DNA of 13,764 bases, from NCBI GenBank assembly GCA_035525055.1, contig DATLEZ010000136.1:1-13764 (forward strand), read 5' to 3'. Positions 6,847-12,825 of this stretch are shown piece after piece. Made by a program: the position numbers and the translations under genes. The DNA comes from DATEEG01 sp035525055 (lineage in GTDB: Bacteria > Actinomycetota > Acidimicrobiia > Spongiisociales > ZC4RG35). The first letter of the stretch is position 1, and every line of letters begins with the position of its first letter. The notes under the pieces are model-generated. The model made no database searches and was not told the DNA's origin. It saw only the letters and a program-made list of their open reading frames with translations.

Positions 6847-7964
6847 GCCACAAGAAGTTGTTCCGGCGTTTCCTCGAAGCCGACAAGGGAAGGCTCCACT
6901 TCGCGGCTCATAGCCATCACCCGTGGCCCGACGTGACATTCGAGGCCCACACCAGGGCCTGGGAAGATGCCGCCCGGCTCATGGACGACAAATGGGACAC
7001 GATTTTCGGCCGGGTCATCCCCGAGATCCGCATTCGGATCTCGGCATTGCTGACCCTGCCCGATCCGGGCACGCTCGTATTCGCACCGAACACGCACGAG
7101 TTCCTCATCCGGTTGTTCTCGTGCCTCAGCGCGCCAATCCGAATCGTCACCACCGATGCTGAGTTCCACTCCTTTGATCGCCAGGTGCGTCGCTGGGAAG
7201 AGGCCGGGCTAGCTGAGGTCGTACGAGTGGCAGCGGAGCCGTTCGACAGCTTCTCGGATCGAATGTGGATGGCGGTCCGAAACGCCACCATGGTCTACCT
7301 CTCGCAAGTGTTTTTCGATTCGGGTTACGTCGTCGAGAAGCTCGACGGGATCATCGCCCAAGCGCCGGAGGACTCGTTCGTCGTTGTCGACGGCTACCAC
7401 GGCTTCATGGCGCTACCGACAAATCTCAGTGGACTCTCGGAGAGGATCTTCTATCTGGGAGGCGGCTACAAATACGCCATGTCGGGTGAGGGAGCCTGCT
7501 TCATGCATTGCCCTCCGGGCTTCGGCGGGCGCCCGATCGACACAGGCTGGTTCGCCGGCTTCGATGACTTAACCAAGCGCGAAGCCGAGATCTCCTACGG
7601 CCACGACGGCGACCGTTTCTGGGGAGCCACTTTCGATCCCTCCGGGTTGTATCGGCTCCTGGCGGTGCTCCGGCTGATCGAAGCCGAAGGCATCACGCCG
7701 GCGGTCATCCATCGCCACGTCGAAGAGTTGCAGCAGCAACTATTGGCGACCGGGGCGGTACCAGGCGAGTTGATCCCGGCGGCAGGCATGCCGCGGGGCA
7801 ACTTCCTGACCTTCCGCACCGACGACGCCGAAGCGATCTACCAGGGCCTCCACGACCAGAATGTCATCGTCGATCACCGGGGTGATCGGCTCCGGATCGG
7901 TTTCGGGATCTATCAAGATCCAGACGACGTCGAGCGCCTGGCGAAAGCCGTTTCAGCCCTGTAG
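6843..7964 (+). CDS. Kynureninase-like PLP enzyme (aminotransferase class V fold)
   Basis: The 373-residue fold-type I PLP protein is probably a kynureninase that cleaves kynurenine to anthranilate and alanine. VVVDGYHGFMALP (181-192) carries the PLP-pyridine Asp183 and His186. GGGYKYAMSGEG (206-217) carries the Schiff-base Lys210, matching the YKY pattern of kynureninases. The C-terminal DHRGDRLRIGFGIYQDPDDV parallels the kynureninase segment ending in R-x-aromatic-P-Y-N-DV. Overall it is divergent: canonical kynureninase motifs are only partly kept, and it is shorter than the usual 400-420 residues. An isopenicillin-N-epimerase or desulfurase-like role cannot be excluded from sequence alone. 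Context favours kynureninase: the ATG overlaps the TGA of tryptophan dioxygenase (ATGA), so the two are co-translated. A kynurenine formamidase gene would be expected between the two steps and is absent here. The 3' end overlaps the convergent 89-residue gene by 12 bp. Confidence 0.75.
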   Translation: MSHKKLFRRFLEADKGRLHFAAHSHHPWPDVTFEAHTRAWEDAARLMDDKWDTIFGRVIPEIRIRISALLTLPDPGTLVFAPNTHEFLIRLFSCLSAPIRIVTTDAEFHSFDRQVRRWEEAGLAEVVRVAAEPFDSFSDRMWMAVRNATMVYLSQVFFDSGYVVEKLDGIIAQAPEDSFVVVDGYHGFMALPTNLSGLSERIFYLGGGYKYAMSGEGACFMHCPPGFGGRPIDTGWFAGFDDLTKREAEISYGHDGDRFWGATFDPSGLYRLLAVLRLIEAEGITPAVIHRHVEELQQQLLATGAVPGELIPAAGMPRGNFLTFRTDDAEAIYQGLHDQNVIVDHRGDRLRIGFGIYQDPDDVERLAKAVSAL

Positions 7965-8222
7965 CCGTTCGGTGACGAAGCGGGCGTAGAAGCCCGGCCA
8001 ATCTTCGGTGCTGCCCGAGGCCTTGTGAGTCTCCGCGGCAGTCGCCAGCAACGCGGCCAGATGAGCCTCGCCGACCTCCGGTGCCGGCTCCGGCAATCGC
8101 TCGAGCAGCCAGACGGCGTACCAGGTCGGCCAATCCGGATCCTCGCCGTCCGTCGCCGAGAAGGCTCTGTGATGAGCCGGGCCGACCTGGCTGAGCAACT
8201 CCGTCCATCCCTCGAGAGTCAT
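7953..8222 (-). CDS. Small 89-residue protein with two WP-x-x-YA-type repeats
   Basis: I do not recognise an assigned function. From the ATG at 8222 the protein is 89 residues, soluble, acidic, and has two related halves. One is DGEDPDWPTWYAVWLLERL (25-43) and the other is STEDWPGFYARFVTERL (71-87), each with a preceding His-containing helix-like stretch (HHRAF, ETHKA). The same frame stays open upstream to 8498, but that part lies inside trpB2 in a different frame and reads as Arg-rich shadow sequence. The gene begins 11 bp after the trpB2 stop, so it is very likely in the same transcript. Its 3' end overlaps the convergent kynureninase-like gene by 12 bp. G/C-rich third codon positions and the repeated motif support it as a real gene. 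Confidence 0.7.
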   Translation of the reverse strand: MTLEGWTELLSQVGPAHHRAFSATDGEDPDWPTWYAVWLLERLPEPAPEVGEAHLAALLATAAETHKASGSTEDWPGFYARFVTERLQG

Positions 8223-8233
8223 GCCAGTTCGAC

Positions 8234-9598
8234 CTAGGTGAGAACCGGGATCTTCTCCATGGCCGCCCGCACCTTCTCCTCGGGATAGTCGTAGTCGACG
8301 AGTTTGCCGTCGAGGAAATCGCGGTAGGCACCCATGTCGAAATGCCCGTGGCCGCAGAGGGCTGTGAGGATCACCTTTGACTCTCCCGTCTCCTTGCACT
8401 TGAGAGCCTCCCGGACCGCGGCGGCGATGGCATGGCTCGGCTCTGGCGCGGGGATGATGCCCTCGGCGCGGGTGAATTGAACAGCGCGCTCGAAGCATTC
8501 GACCTGACCGATCGCCTCGGCTTCGACCAGACCGAGTTCTTTCAAGTGCGACACCAGGGGTGCCATGCCGTGGTAGCGCAAGCCACCGGCATGGATCGGC
8601 TCCGGAATGAAATCGTGACCAAGCGTGTGCATCTTGACCAGCGGCGTCATCCCGAGAGTGTCGCCGAAGTCGTAGGTGTAGACACCTTTCGTCAACGATG
8701 GCGAGGCGGTCGGCTCGACGCAGCGAATGGTCGGTGCCATCTTGCCTGCCAGCTTCTCGCGGAGGAACGGAAACGAGAGGCCGGCAAAGTTCGAGCCTCC
8801 TCCGGTGCAGCCGACCAGGAGATCGGGGGTCTCGCCGATCTTGGCCAACTGCTTCAGCGCTTCCTCTCCGATCACCGTCTGGTGCATGAGTACGTGATTG
8901 AGCACGCTGCCGAGCGAGTACTTAGTCTCGGGATCCCCGGCCGCGGCTTCGACCGCTTCGGAGATGGCGATGCCCAGGCTGCCGGGCGAGTTGGGGTCCT
9001 GAGCGAGGATGGTCCGACCGGCGTTGGTCAGTTCCGACGGGCTGGAATGAACCTTCGCGCCGAAAACCTCCATCAACGTGCGCCGATATGGCTTCTGCTG
9101 ATAGGAGGCGGACACTTGCCATACCTCGCACCCGAGGCCGAACTGCGCACAGGCAAAAGCGAGTGCACTGCCCCACTGCCCGGCACCGGTCTCTGTGGTG
9201 AGGCGCTTGGTCCCTTCCTGAGCGTTGTAGTAGGCCTGGGGAACGGCAGTGTTGGGTTTGTGAGAACCGGCCGGGCTCACTCCTTCATACTTGAAGTAGA
9301 TCCGCGCGGGGGTGTCGAGAGCCTTCTCCAACCGAAGAGCCCGATAGAGGGGTGTGGGCCGCCACATCTTGTAGACGTCGAGCACCGCCCCCGGGATGTC
9401 GATATAACGATCCTGTGAGACCTCCTGCATGATGAGGGCCATCGGAAAGAGCGGTGCAAGATCGTTCGGACCGATCGGCTCGTGGGTGCCCGGGTGGAGA
9501 ACCGCCGGCGCTGGCTCCGGGAGGTCGGGCTGGATGTTGTACCAGGCGCCCGGAATCTCCGACTCGTCGAGAATCACCTTCGTCACATCAGCTGCCAT
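8234..9598 (-). CDS. trpB2: TrpB2-type tryptophan synthase beta chain-like enzyme
   Basis: The 454-residue fold-type II PLP enzyme matches the longer TrpB2 subgroup, which condenses serine with indole and usually does not pair with a standard TrpA. The N-terminal segment (GAWYNIQPDLPEP, then HPGTHEPI) is the TrpB2 signature. RPTPLYRALRLEKAL leads into YFKYEGVSPAGSHKPNTA with PLP Lys114. TETGAGQWGSALA holds the catalytic Glu136, and GCTGGGSN (263-270) is the phosphate-binding loop. The C-terminus contains EGIIPAPEPSHAIAA and LTALCGHGHFDMGAY. The ATG at 9598 has AAGGTGG a few bases upstream. No trpA or other biosynthetic trp gene is in the window. Its place next to a tryptophan-degrading operon suggests indole salvage or a related beta-replacement reaction rather than a classical trp operon. 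It is followed by the 89-residue gene and preceded by a 226-bp spacer with strong palindromes. Confidence 0.9.
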   Translation of the reverse strand: MAADVTKVILDESEIPGAWYNIQPDLPEPAPAVLHPGTHEPIGPNDLAPLFPMALIMQEVSQDRYIDIPGAVLDVYKMWRPTPLYRALRLEKALDTPARIYFKYEGVSPAGSHKPNTAVPQAYYNAQEGTKRLTTETGAGQWGSALAFACAQFGLGCEVWQVSASYQQKPYRRTLMEVFGAKVHSSPSELTNAGRTILAQDPNSPGSLGIAISEAVEAAAGDPETKYSLGSVLNHVLMHQTVIGEEALKQLAKIGETPDLLVGCTGGGSNFAGLSFPFLREKLAGKMAPTIRCVEPTASPSLTKGVYTYDFGDTLGMTPLVKMHTLGHDFIPEPIHAGGLRYHGMAPLVSHLKELGLVEAEAIGQVECFERAVQFTRAEGIIPAPEPSHAIAAAVREALKCKETGESKVILTALCGHGHFDMGAYRDFLDGKLVDYDYPEEKVRAAMEKIPVLT

Positions 9599-9663
9599 GA
9601 GCCACCTTCTCTAGGGAAGCGGAAACTAGCAACCGCTCGAGTTGGGTGCGTCGGAGGATGTCC

Positions 9664-9677
9664 CCCCGCTTGCGGGG
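9664..9677. repeat. Short GC hairpin CCCCGC-TT-GCGGGG
   Basis: A perfect inverted repeat of six bases per arm (CCCCGC at 9664-9669, GCGGGG at 9672-9677) directly abuts the long inverted repeat on its right. As RNA it could form a 5-bp stem with a CUUG or CAAG tetraloop, depending on strand. On the minus strand it would lie in the trpB2 leader. Confidence 0.5.
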
Positions 9678-9733
9678 TCAAGGCTCTTTGTTCCGGCTTG
9701 GACTCTTACGAATTGCGGAACAAAGAACCTTGA
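9678..9733. repeat. 18-bp near-perfect inverted repeat in the citrate synthase/trpB2 spacer
   Basis: The arms are TCAAGGCTCTTTGTTCCG (9678-9695) and CGGAACAAAGAACCTTGA (9716-9733). They are complementary with one mismatch, which is tolerated as a G-U pair in one RNA orientation, and are separated by 20 bases. On the minus strand this sits after the citrate synthase stop and before trpB2. It could be a terminator for the former without a U-tract, part of a structured trpB2 leader, or a mobile palindromic element. I found no Trp-rich leader peptide that would make it a classical attenuator. Confidence 0.6.
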
Positions 9734-9740
9734 TCAGACC

Positions 9741-9762
9741 GATCGAGCGAAGCGAGATCGAG
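9741..9762. repeat. Short direct and inverted repeats (GATCGAG ... GATCGAG)
   Basis: GATCGAG occurs at 9741-9747 and again at 9756-9762, with a tandem AGCGA-AGCGA between. CGATC and GATCG at the ends can also pair. Together with the two hairpins to its left it makes a run of three palindromic blocks in about 100 bases, the arrangement often seen in REP-like intergenic elements. Confidence 0.35.
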
Positions 9763-9824
9763 GGGGGTGCGCGAACTACGGCCGCACTCCTTCCTCAAAA
9801 TCGCTGCCGGTTCGTCTCGGACCG

Positions 9825-10382
9825 CTACCGCTCACCAACCGGGACCCAGCGACGGCCGGTGGGGCCGATGTAGACCGATTCCGGTCTGATCAGGCGGCCG
9901 GAGCGTTGCTGTTCAAAGGTGTGGCCGATCCATCCAGCCACGCGACCGGCGGCAAAGGTGGGGGTGAAGAGGTCGGTGGGGAGGCCGATCCCATGCAACA
10001 ACAACGCAGTGAAGAACTCGACGTTGGTCCTCAGGTTTCTTCCCGGCTTGGCTTCCTCGAGAAGTCGCAGCACCGTTGCTTCGACATCCTTGGCGAGCTC
10101 ATAGAGCGCCATGTCCCCTTCGGCTTGATACATCGCCTCGGCGGCGTGGGCGAGGACGTCGGCCCGGGGGTCACGCACCTTGTAGACGCGGTGGCCGAAG
10201 CCCATCAATCGCTCGCCTCTCACCAGCTTGGCGCGAATGTACTCCTCGGCCCGATCCGCCTGACCGATCTCGAAGACCATGTCAAGGGCAGGACCGGGAG
10301 CCCCGCCGTGCAGCGGTCCCTTCAACGCACCGATGGCTCCGGTGACAGCCGACACCATGTCCGACTCGGTGGCGATGATCAC
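9825..10382 (-). CDS. Citrate synthase, C-terminal catalytic part (after frameshift)
   Basis: This is the second part of a citrate synthase (oxaloacetate plus acetyl-CoA to citrate; a 2-methylcitrate synthase role is possible) interrupted by a frameshift. Numbered from the GTG at 10382, it has GPLHGGAPGPA with active-site His25, LMGFGHRVYKVRDPRADVL with His64, then RNLRTNVEFFTALLLHGIGLP and GRVAGWIGHTFEQ. The residue at the position of the catalytic Asp is Glu122, a substitution I believe occurs in some actinobacterial citrate synthase-like enzymes. The GTG at 10382 is probably not a real start. The same frame continues upstream to about 10450 and encodes ETYLNTVSDHGLNASTFAAR, a core conserved citrate synthase segment. 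Joined to the N-terminal part, the total would be about 378 residues, normal for the short bacterial form. Confidence 0.85.
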   Translation of the reverse strand: MIIATESDMVSAVTGAIGALKGPLHGGAPGPALDMVFEIGQADRAEEYIRAKLVRGERLMGFGHRVYKVRDPRADVLAHAAEAMYQAEGDMALYELAKDVEATVLRLLEEAKPGRNLRTNVEFFTALLLHGIGLPTDLFTPTFAAGRVAGWIGHTFEQQRSGRLIRPESVYIGPTGRRWVPVGER

Positions 10383-10429
10383 GCGGGCGGCAAAGGTGGA
10401 GGCGTTGAGTCCGTGGTCGCTAACGGTGT

Positions 10430-10960
10430 TCAGGTAGGTCTCAAGCCCCGGATGGTGGCCGGTCCCGGTTCCCTTCCGGTCAGCATGTACAAGTAGTTGG
10501 AGCTCCGACCGAGATCCATCCGCGGGGGAATCGGATCCTGATCGTTGAGAAAGCGCCAGTACGTAGCAATTGCGGGAGGGATGCGAGCGGTTATGGCCTT
10601 GGCTCTCGCCATGTTGTCTTCACCCGAGAGATCCAGGTCAAACGTTCCCGCAGCCATACGAAGCGCATCCATTGGCAAGACGCGGTGTTTGGCGGCCTGC
10701 TCGAGGAGGGAGTACGTCGCGGCTGGCAGTTCGCGATAGCTCGCCATAGAAGACTTGAAGGTGTTCAGAGTGTCGGTATTGGGAAGGTCGCCGTACCAAA
10801 GCAGACAGCAAATCTCTTCGAAGGTGGCGTTGGCGGCGAGTTCCTCAAGGGGAAACCCGCCGATGATGAGTTCGCCCTTCTGACCGTCGACGCTGCTGAG
10901 TGTTGTCTCCGCCGCGACGATTCCTTCTAGACCGGGCCGGTACGTATTGTCCGTGGTCAC
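10430..10960 (-). CDS. Citrate synthase, N-terminal part (before frameshift)
   Basis: The frame starts with GTG at 10960 and reads MTTDNTYRPGLEGIVAAETT, then GQKGELIIGGFPLEELAA, FEEICCLLWYGDLP and HRVLPMDALRMA. This is the typical N-terminal domain of short bacterial citrate or 2-methylcitrate synthases. It continues to SSNYLYMLTGREPGPATIRG and then runs into LRPT and a stop. In relatives this position continues with a segment like LETYLN-x-x-x-DHGLNAST, which is present here in another frame. The apparent cause is one base too few in the C run at 10446-10449. If the frameshift is real, the product would be truncated at 176 residues without any catalytic histidine. The gene is divergent from the small membrane protein gene at 10981, with only 20 bp between them. 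Confidence 0.85.
   Translation of the reverse strand: MTTDNTYRPGLEGIVAAETTLSSVDGQKGELIIGGFPLEELAANATFEEICCLLWYGDLPNTDTLNTFKSSMASYRELPAATYSLLEQAAKHRVLPMDALRMAAGTFDLDLSGEDNMARAKAITARIPPAIATYWRFLNDQDPIPPRMDLGRSSNYLYMLTGREPGPATIRGLRPT
10446..10449 (-). other. Probable one-base deletion causing citrate synthase frameshift
   Basis: On the minus strand the sequence ATC CGG GGC TTG AGA leaves the conserved frame. Adding one G to the run gives ATC CGG GGG CTT GAG ACC, that is I-R-G-L-E-T, and joins both conserved halves without loss. A four-base homopolymer that should be five is a common sequencing or assembly error, but a true mutation or a programmed slip is possible. Confidence 0.75.
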
Positions 10961-10980
10961 CGCGGCGATCCTAGGAAGCG

Positions 10981-11172
10981 ATGACCTCTGTGGCGAAAGT
11001 GAAATGGCCCGTGATCGTGGCCTTGGCCGCTGTCGGCGTGGTTTGGCTGGGCCAGGGGATCGGTTTGATCGATGGCAGCTTTATGAGCGGCGAGCCCCTC
11101 TGGGCGATTGTTGGCGCGGTGATGTTGGTGGGAGCGGGCGTCCTGACAGTCGCTCTGCGACGGGGCCGCTAG
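10981..11172 (+). CDS. Small two-helix membrane protein, 63 residues
   Basis: No function is known to me. The protein has a short basic N-terminus (MTSVAKVKW) and a first hydrophobic helix at about residues 10-25. A connecting loop, GLIDGSFMSGEPLW, is followed by a second helix at about 41-58 and a basic C-terminal RRGR. The pattern GLI-x-GSFM-x-G-x-x-x-W between two helices is familiar from small conserved hypothetical proteins of actinobacteria and Chloroflexi. The ATG at 10981 has AGGA a few bases upstream. It is divergent from citrate synthase, and its TAG stop overlaps the opposing stop of the DUF421 gene in a shared CTAG. Confidence 0.75.
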   Translation: MTSVAKVKWPVIVALAAVGVVWLGQGIGLIDGSFMSGEPLWAIVGAVMLVGAGVLTVALRRGR

Positions 11173-11708
11173 CGCCTCCCACCCTCGTCAGGGAGAACTG
11201 AAGCCCCCTTTGTGGCCGGTGTCTTCTCCTTGAAGACCGAAATATGGCCGGAAGGCTCGAGGTATGCCCGTCGCACTTCACCGAGGTACTCCACGCCTTT
11301 CTCGCGCAATCCCATGAAGACCTCGTTCTGCGAGAGATCCTCCTGGTCGAGGGCATCGGCCAAGACCACGCCATCCCGCACCAACAGCACGGGGACGCTC
11401 TCGATCAGCCGCTCTACGCCTTTATGTCGCTCGGTGAGCTTCACCAGGGTGCGCTCGAGCGCAACCACAGCGGTGATGACGATGATTCCATGTGCGAGTG
11501 GTACGTCCGTGTAGAACATCGGATCGCCCACCGCCGATCCCAGGGCCACGATGATCACCAGTTCGAACGGTGACAGCTGACCCAGCCCGCGCTTGCCGAG
11601 AACCCGAACCAGAGCCAGCGTGTACAAGTACATGACCGCCGTCCGCAAGACGATTTCGAGCACCAACTCGACGGTCAGGTCGCCCAAGAAGATTCGATCG
11701 AATTCCAT
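11169..11708 (-). CDS. DUF421 (YetF-like) membrane protein
   Basis: The 179-residue protein has the DUF421 layout: about three hydrophobic segments at residues 14-35, 47-62 and 70-87, followed by a cytoplasmic alpha/beta domain. Family signatures are RVLGKRGLGQLSPFELVIIVALGSAVGDPMF (residues 35-65, split across two motifs), LIESVPVLLVRDG, and the late VRRAYLEPSGHISVF strand pair. The short C-terminal tail is polar. The biochemical role of the family is not established; Bacillus members are linked to spores and membranes. It lies 85 bp downstream of the DUF4383 gene on the same strand, with a hairpin between, so it may be transcribed separately or by read-through. Confidence 0.88.
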   Translation of the reverse strand: MEFDRIFLGDLTVELVLEIVLRTAVMYLYTLALVRVLGKRGLGQLSPFELVIIVALGSAVGDPMFYTDVPLAHGIIVITAVVALERTLVKLTERHKGVERLIESVPVLLVRDGVVLADALDQEDLSQNEVFMGLREKGVEYLGEVRRAYLEPSGHISVFKEKTPATKGASVLPDEGGRR

Positions 11709-11725
11709 TTCACCAAGCTATCGAA

Positions 11726-11757
11726 AGGGCCCCTCACCCTGACGAGTAGAGGGCCCT
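11726..11757. terminator. Hairpin between DUF4383 and DUF421 genes
   Basis: AGGGCCCCTC (11726-11735) pairs with GAGGGCCCT (11749-11757) with one bulged C and a 13-base loop. A weaker CCCGG/TCGGG stem follows near 11764-11773. Both lie after the DUF4383 stop on the minus strand, so they could end that transcript. There is no T-run. Confidence 0.4.
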
Positions 11758-11793
11758 GTCAATCCCGGACGTCGGGGACAAACCTGGGCCGGG

Positions 11794-12321
11794 TCACCGA
11801 ATAATTGGATCATCGGGTGGCACGCCCGAATCTCGCACGGAGTCAACCGTTCGGGCTGTGGCGGTGCGCTGGGTCTGGATCGTCGGTGACACCCAGGCGC
11901 TCAGGAGAGCCACAGCGCCCCCCACCGCGTAGAGCCAGCCGATCCGCTCGTCGCCACCGAGAGCGGCGGCCAGAGATTCGGGCTCGATGGCGTAAACAAG
12001 GCCGAACGCGAGAGCAATCAGACCTAGCGTGGTCAAGCCACTTCGGCTCCCAAGGACGGTGCCGGCGGCTCCCAGGAAGAAGAGTCCGGCCACGAGATGG
12101 ATAATGCCCATTAGGAGCGTGTGCTCGAAGCCGAGGACGGCCGCAGTCTCACCAGTGAGCGAATCAAAACCTACCCGGAGGATCGCCACCGCCCCGAGCA
12201 CGGTCAGAAACAGACCAATTACGCCGGCGACAATTTGGGAAGGGCTCCAGGTCTTGCGGTCGACCACCGTTCGGGACTCAGCCTGACTGATGTGGTCGGG
12301 GCCGTCGGAATGAACCGTCAT
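11794..12321 (-). CDS. DUF4383 four-helix membrane protein
   Basis: From the ATG at 12321 the protein has 175 residues. A polar N-terminus of about 28 residues is followed by four hydrophobic segments near 29-49, 65-88, 97-113 and 128-145, then a polar tail ending DDPIIR. FEHTLLMGIIHLVAGLFFLGA, with the His-Asn/His-type helix 2 motif, is characteristic of DUF4383, an actinobacteria-rich family without assigned function. The frame extends upstream to 12348, but the inner ATG has a strong GGAGGA site 6 bases upstream, so it is preferred. The product is probably an integral inner-membrane protein. Confidence 0.8.
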   Translation of the reverse strand: MTVHSDGPDHISQAESRTVVDRKTWSPSQIVAGVIGLFLTVLGAVAILRVGFDSLTGETAAVLGFEHTLLMGIIHLVAGLFFLGAAGTVLGSRSGLTTLGLIALAFGLVYAIEPESLAAALGGDERIGWLYAVGGAVALLSAWVSPTIQTQRTATARTVDSVRDSGVPPDDPIIR

Positions 12322-12382
12322 TTGTTTCCTCCGCTCACAAGCTAGCAAATGGACATACCCGCGATGTTAAGACATCAAACCC

Positions 12383-12817
12383 TCACCCGCTCGATGGAAT
12401 AACAGCCGTCCCCACCAGTTCAACCTTCGCGACGGGATCAAAGAGCTCCCGTACTCCGAACAAAGCCATGGGCGGATAGTGGCGACCGAATACCTCGCGG
12501 TATGCCTCGCCCAGTTGGCGTCGAAGGCTCCGATAGGCGGTGACGTCGGTGACGAAAATATGGAGGTTGACGAGATCGGTTCTGGAGGCACCTGCGCCTT
12601 CGAGTGCCAGAGCAACATTGCGGCACGATTGCGCGAACTGTTCTAGGAGGTCCTCGGCGATGGTGCCATCCACCCTGTGCCCCGCCTGCCCGGCCAGGAA
12701 GACAATCCGCCCTGGTTCAGCGACCGCGGCATGGGAGAAGCCGATCGCCTCCGGCAGTTCCGGTGGATTGACAAATAGGTGGCTCATTGGCAAGTGGTTC
12801 ATGGGCAGGTGGCTCAT
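12383..12817 (-). CDS. RidA/YjgF-family protein lacking the deaminase arginine
   Basis: From the ATG at 12817 this is a 144-residue member of the Rid (YjgF/YER057c/UK114) family, small trimeric proteins. Canonical RidA hydrolyses reactive imine/enamine intermediates. Signatures are IVFLAGQAG, EQFAQSCRNVALALEGAGAS, NLHIFVTDVTAYRSLRR, and YPPMALFGVRELFDPVAKVEL with GTAVI at the end. The site of catalytic Arg105 in E. coli RidA falls at or near Met117, so imine deaminase activity of the RidA type is doubtful; other Rid subgroups also lack it. A GTG at 12841 would extend it inside the preceding gene, while 12817 leaves an 8-bp gap and is preferred. The first codons consist of a 15-bp repeat with alternative ATGs. 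It is the last gene of the right-edge minus-strand cluster. Confidence 0.85.
   Translation of the reverse strand: MSHLPMNHLPMSHLFVNPPELPEAIGFSHAAVAEPGRIVFLAGQAGHRVDGTIAEDLLEQFAQSCRNVALALEGAGASRTDLVNLHIFVTDVTAYRSLRRQLGEAYREVFGRHYPPMALFGVRELFDPVAKVELVGTAVIPSSG
12773..12817 (-). repeat. Three 15-bp tandem repeats, each beginning with ATG
   Basis: Read on the minus strand, the units are ATGAGCCACCTGCCC (12817-12803), ATGAACCACTTGCCA (12802-12788) and ATGAGCCACCTATTT (12787-12773). They encode MSHLP-MNHLP-MSHLF, so the RidA-like gene has three evenly spaced in-frame start codons. The repeat probably arose by slippage duplication of the start region. Confidence 0.8.
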
Positions 12818-12825
12818 CGTGCCCG

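Noticed and set aside
8223..8498. N-terminal extension of the 89-residue protein into trpB2
   Set aside because: The extension is Arg/His/Pro-rich out-of-frame trpB2 sequence, and a good ATG exists at 8222 just after the trpB2 stop.
8432..9418. 328-codon plus-strand frame across trpB2
   Set aside because: It is a shadow of trpB2 with no family motif and no sensible start context.
9678..9733. Classical tryptophan attenuator or T-box upstream of trpB2
   Set aside because: I found no leader peptide with Trp codons, no T-box-like conserved sequence and no U-rich terminator tail.
9642..10496. 284-codon plus-strand frame over the spacer and citrate synthase
   Set aside because: It is antisense to conserved citrate synthase coding sequence and runs through the palindromic spacer; composition is unlike a real protein.
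9825..10960. Two separate citrate synthase-like genes
   Set aside because: The halves are complementary parts of one protein, and conserved sequence continues between them in the second frame; one missing base explains the split.
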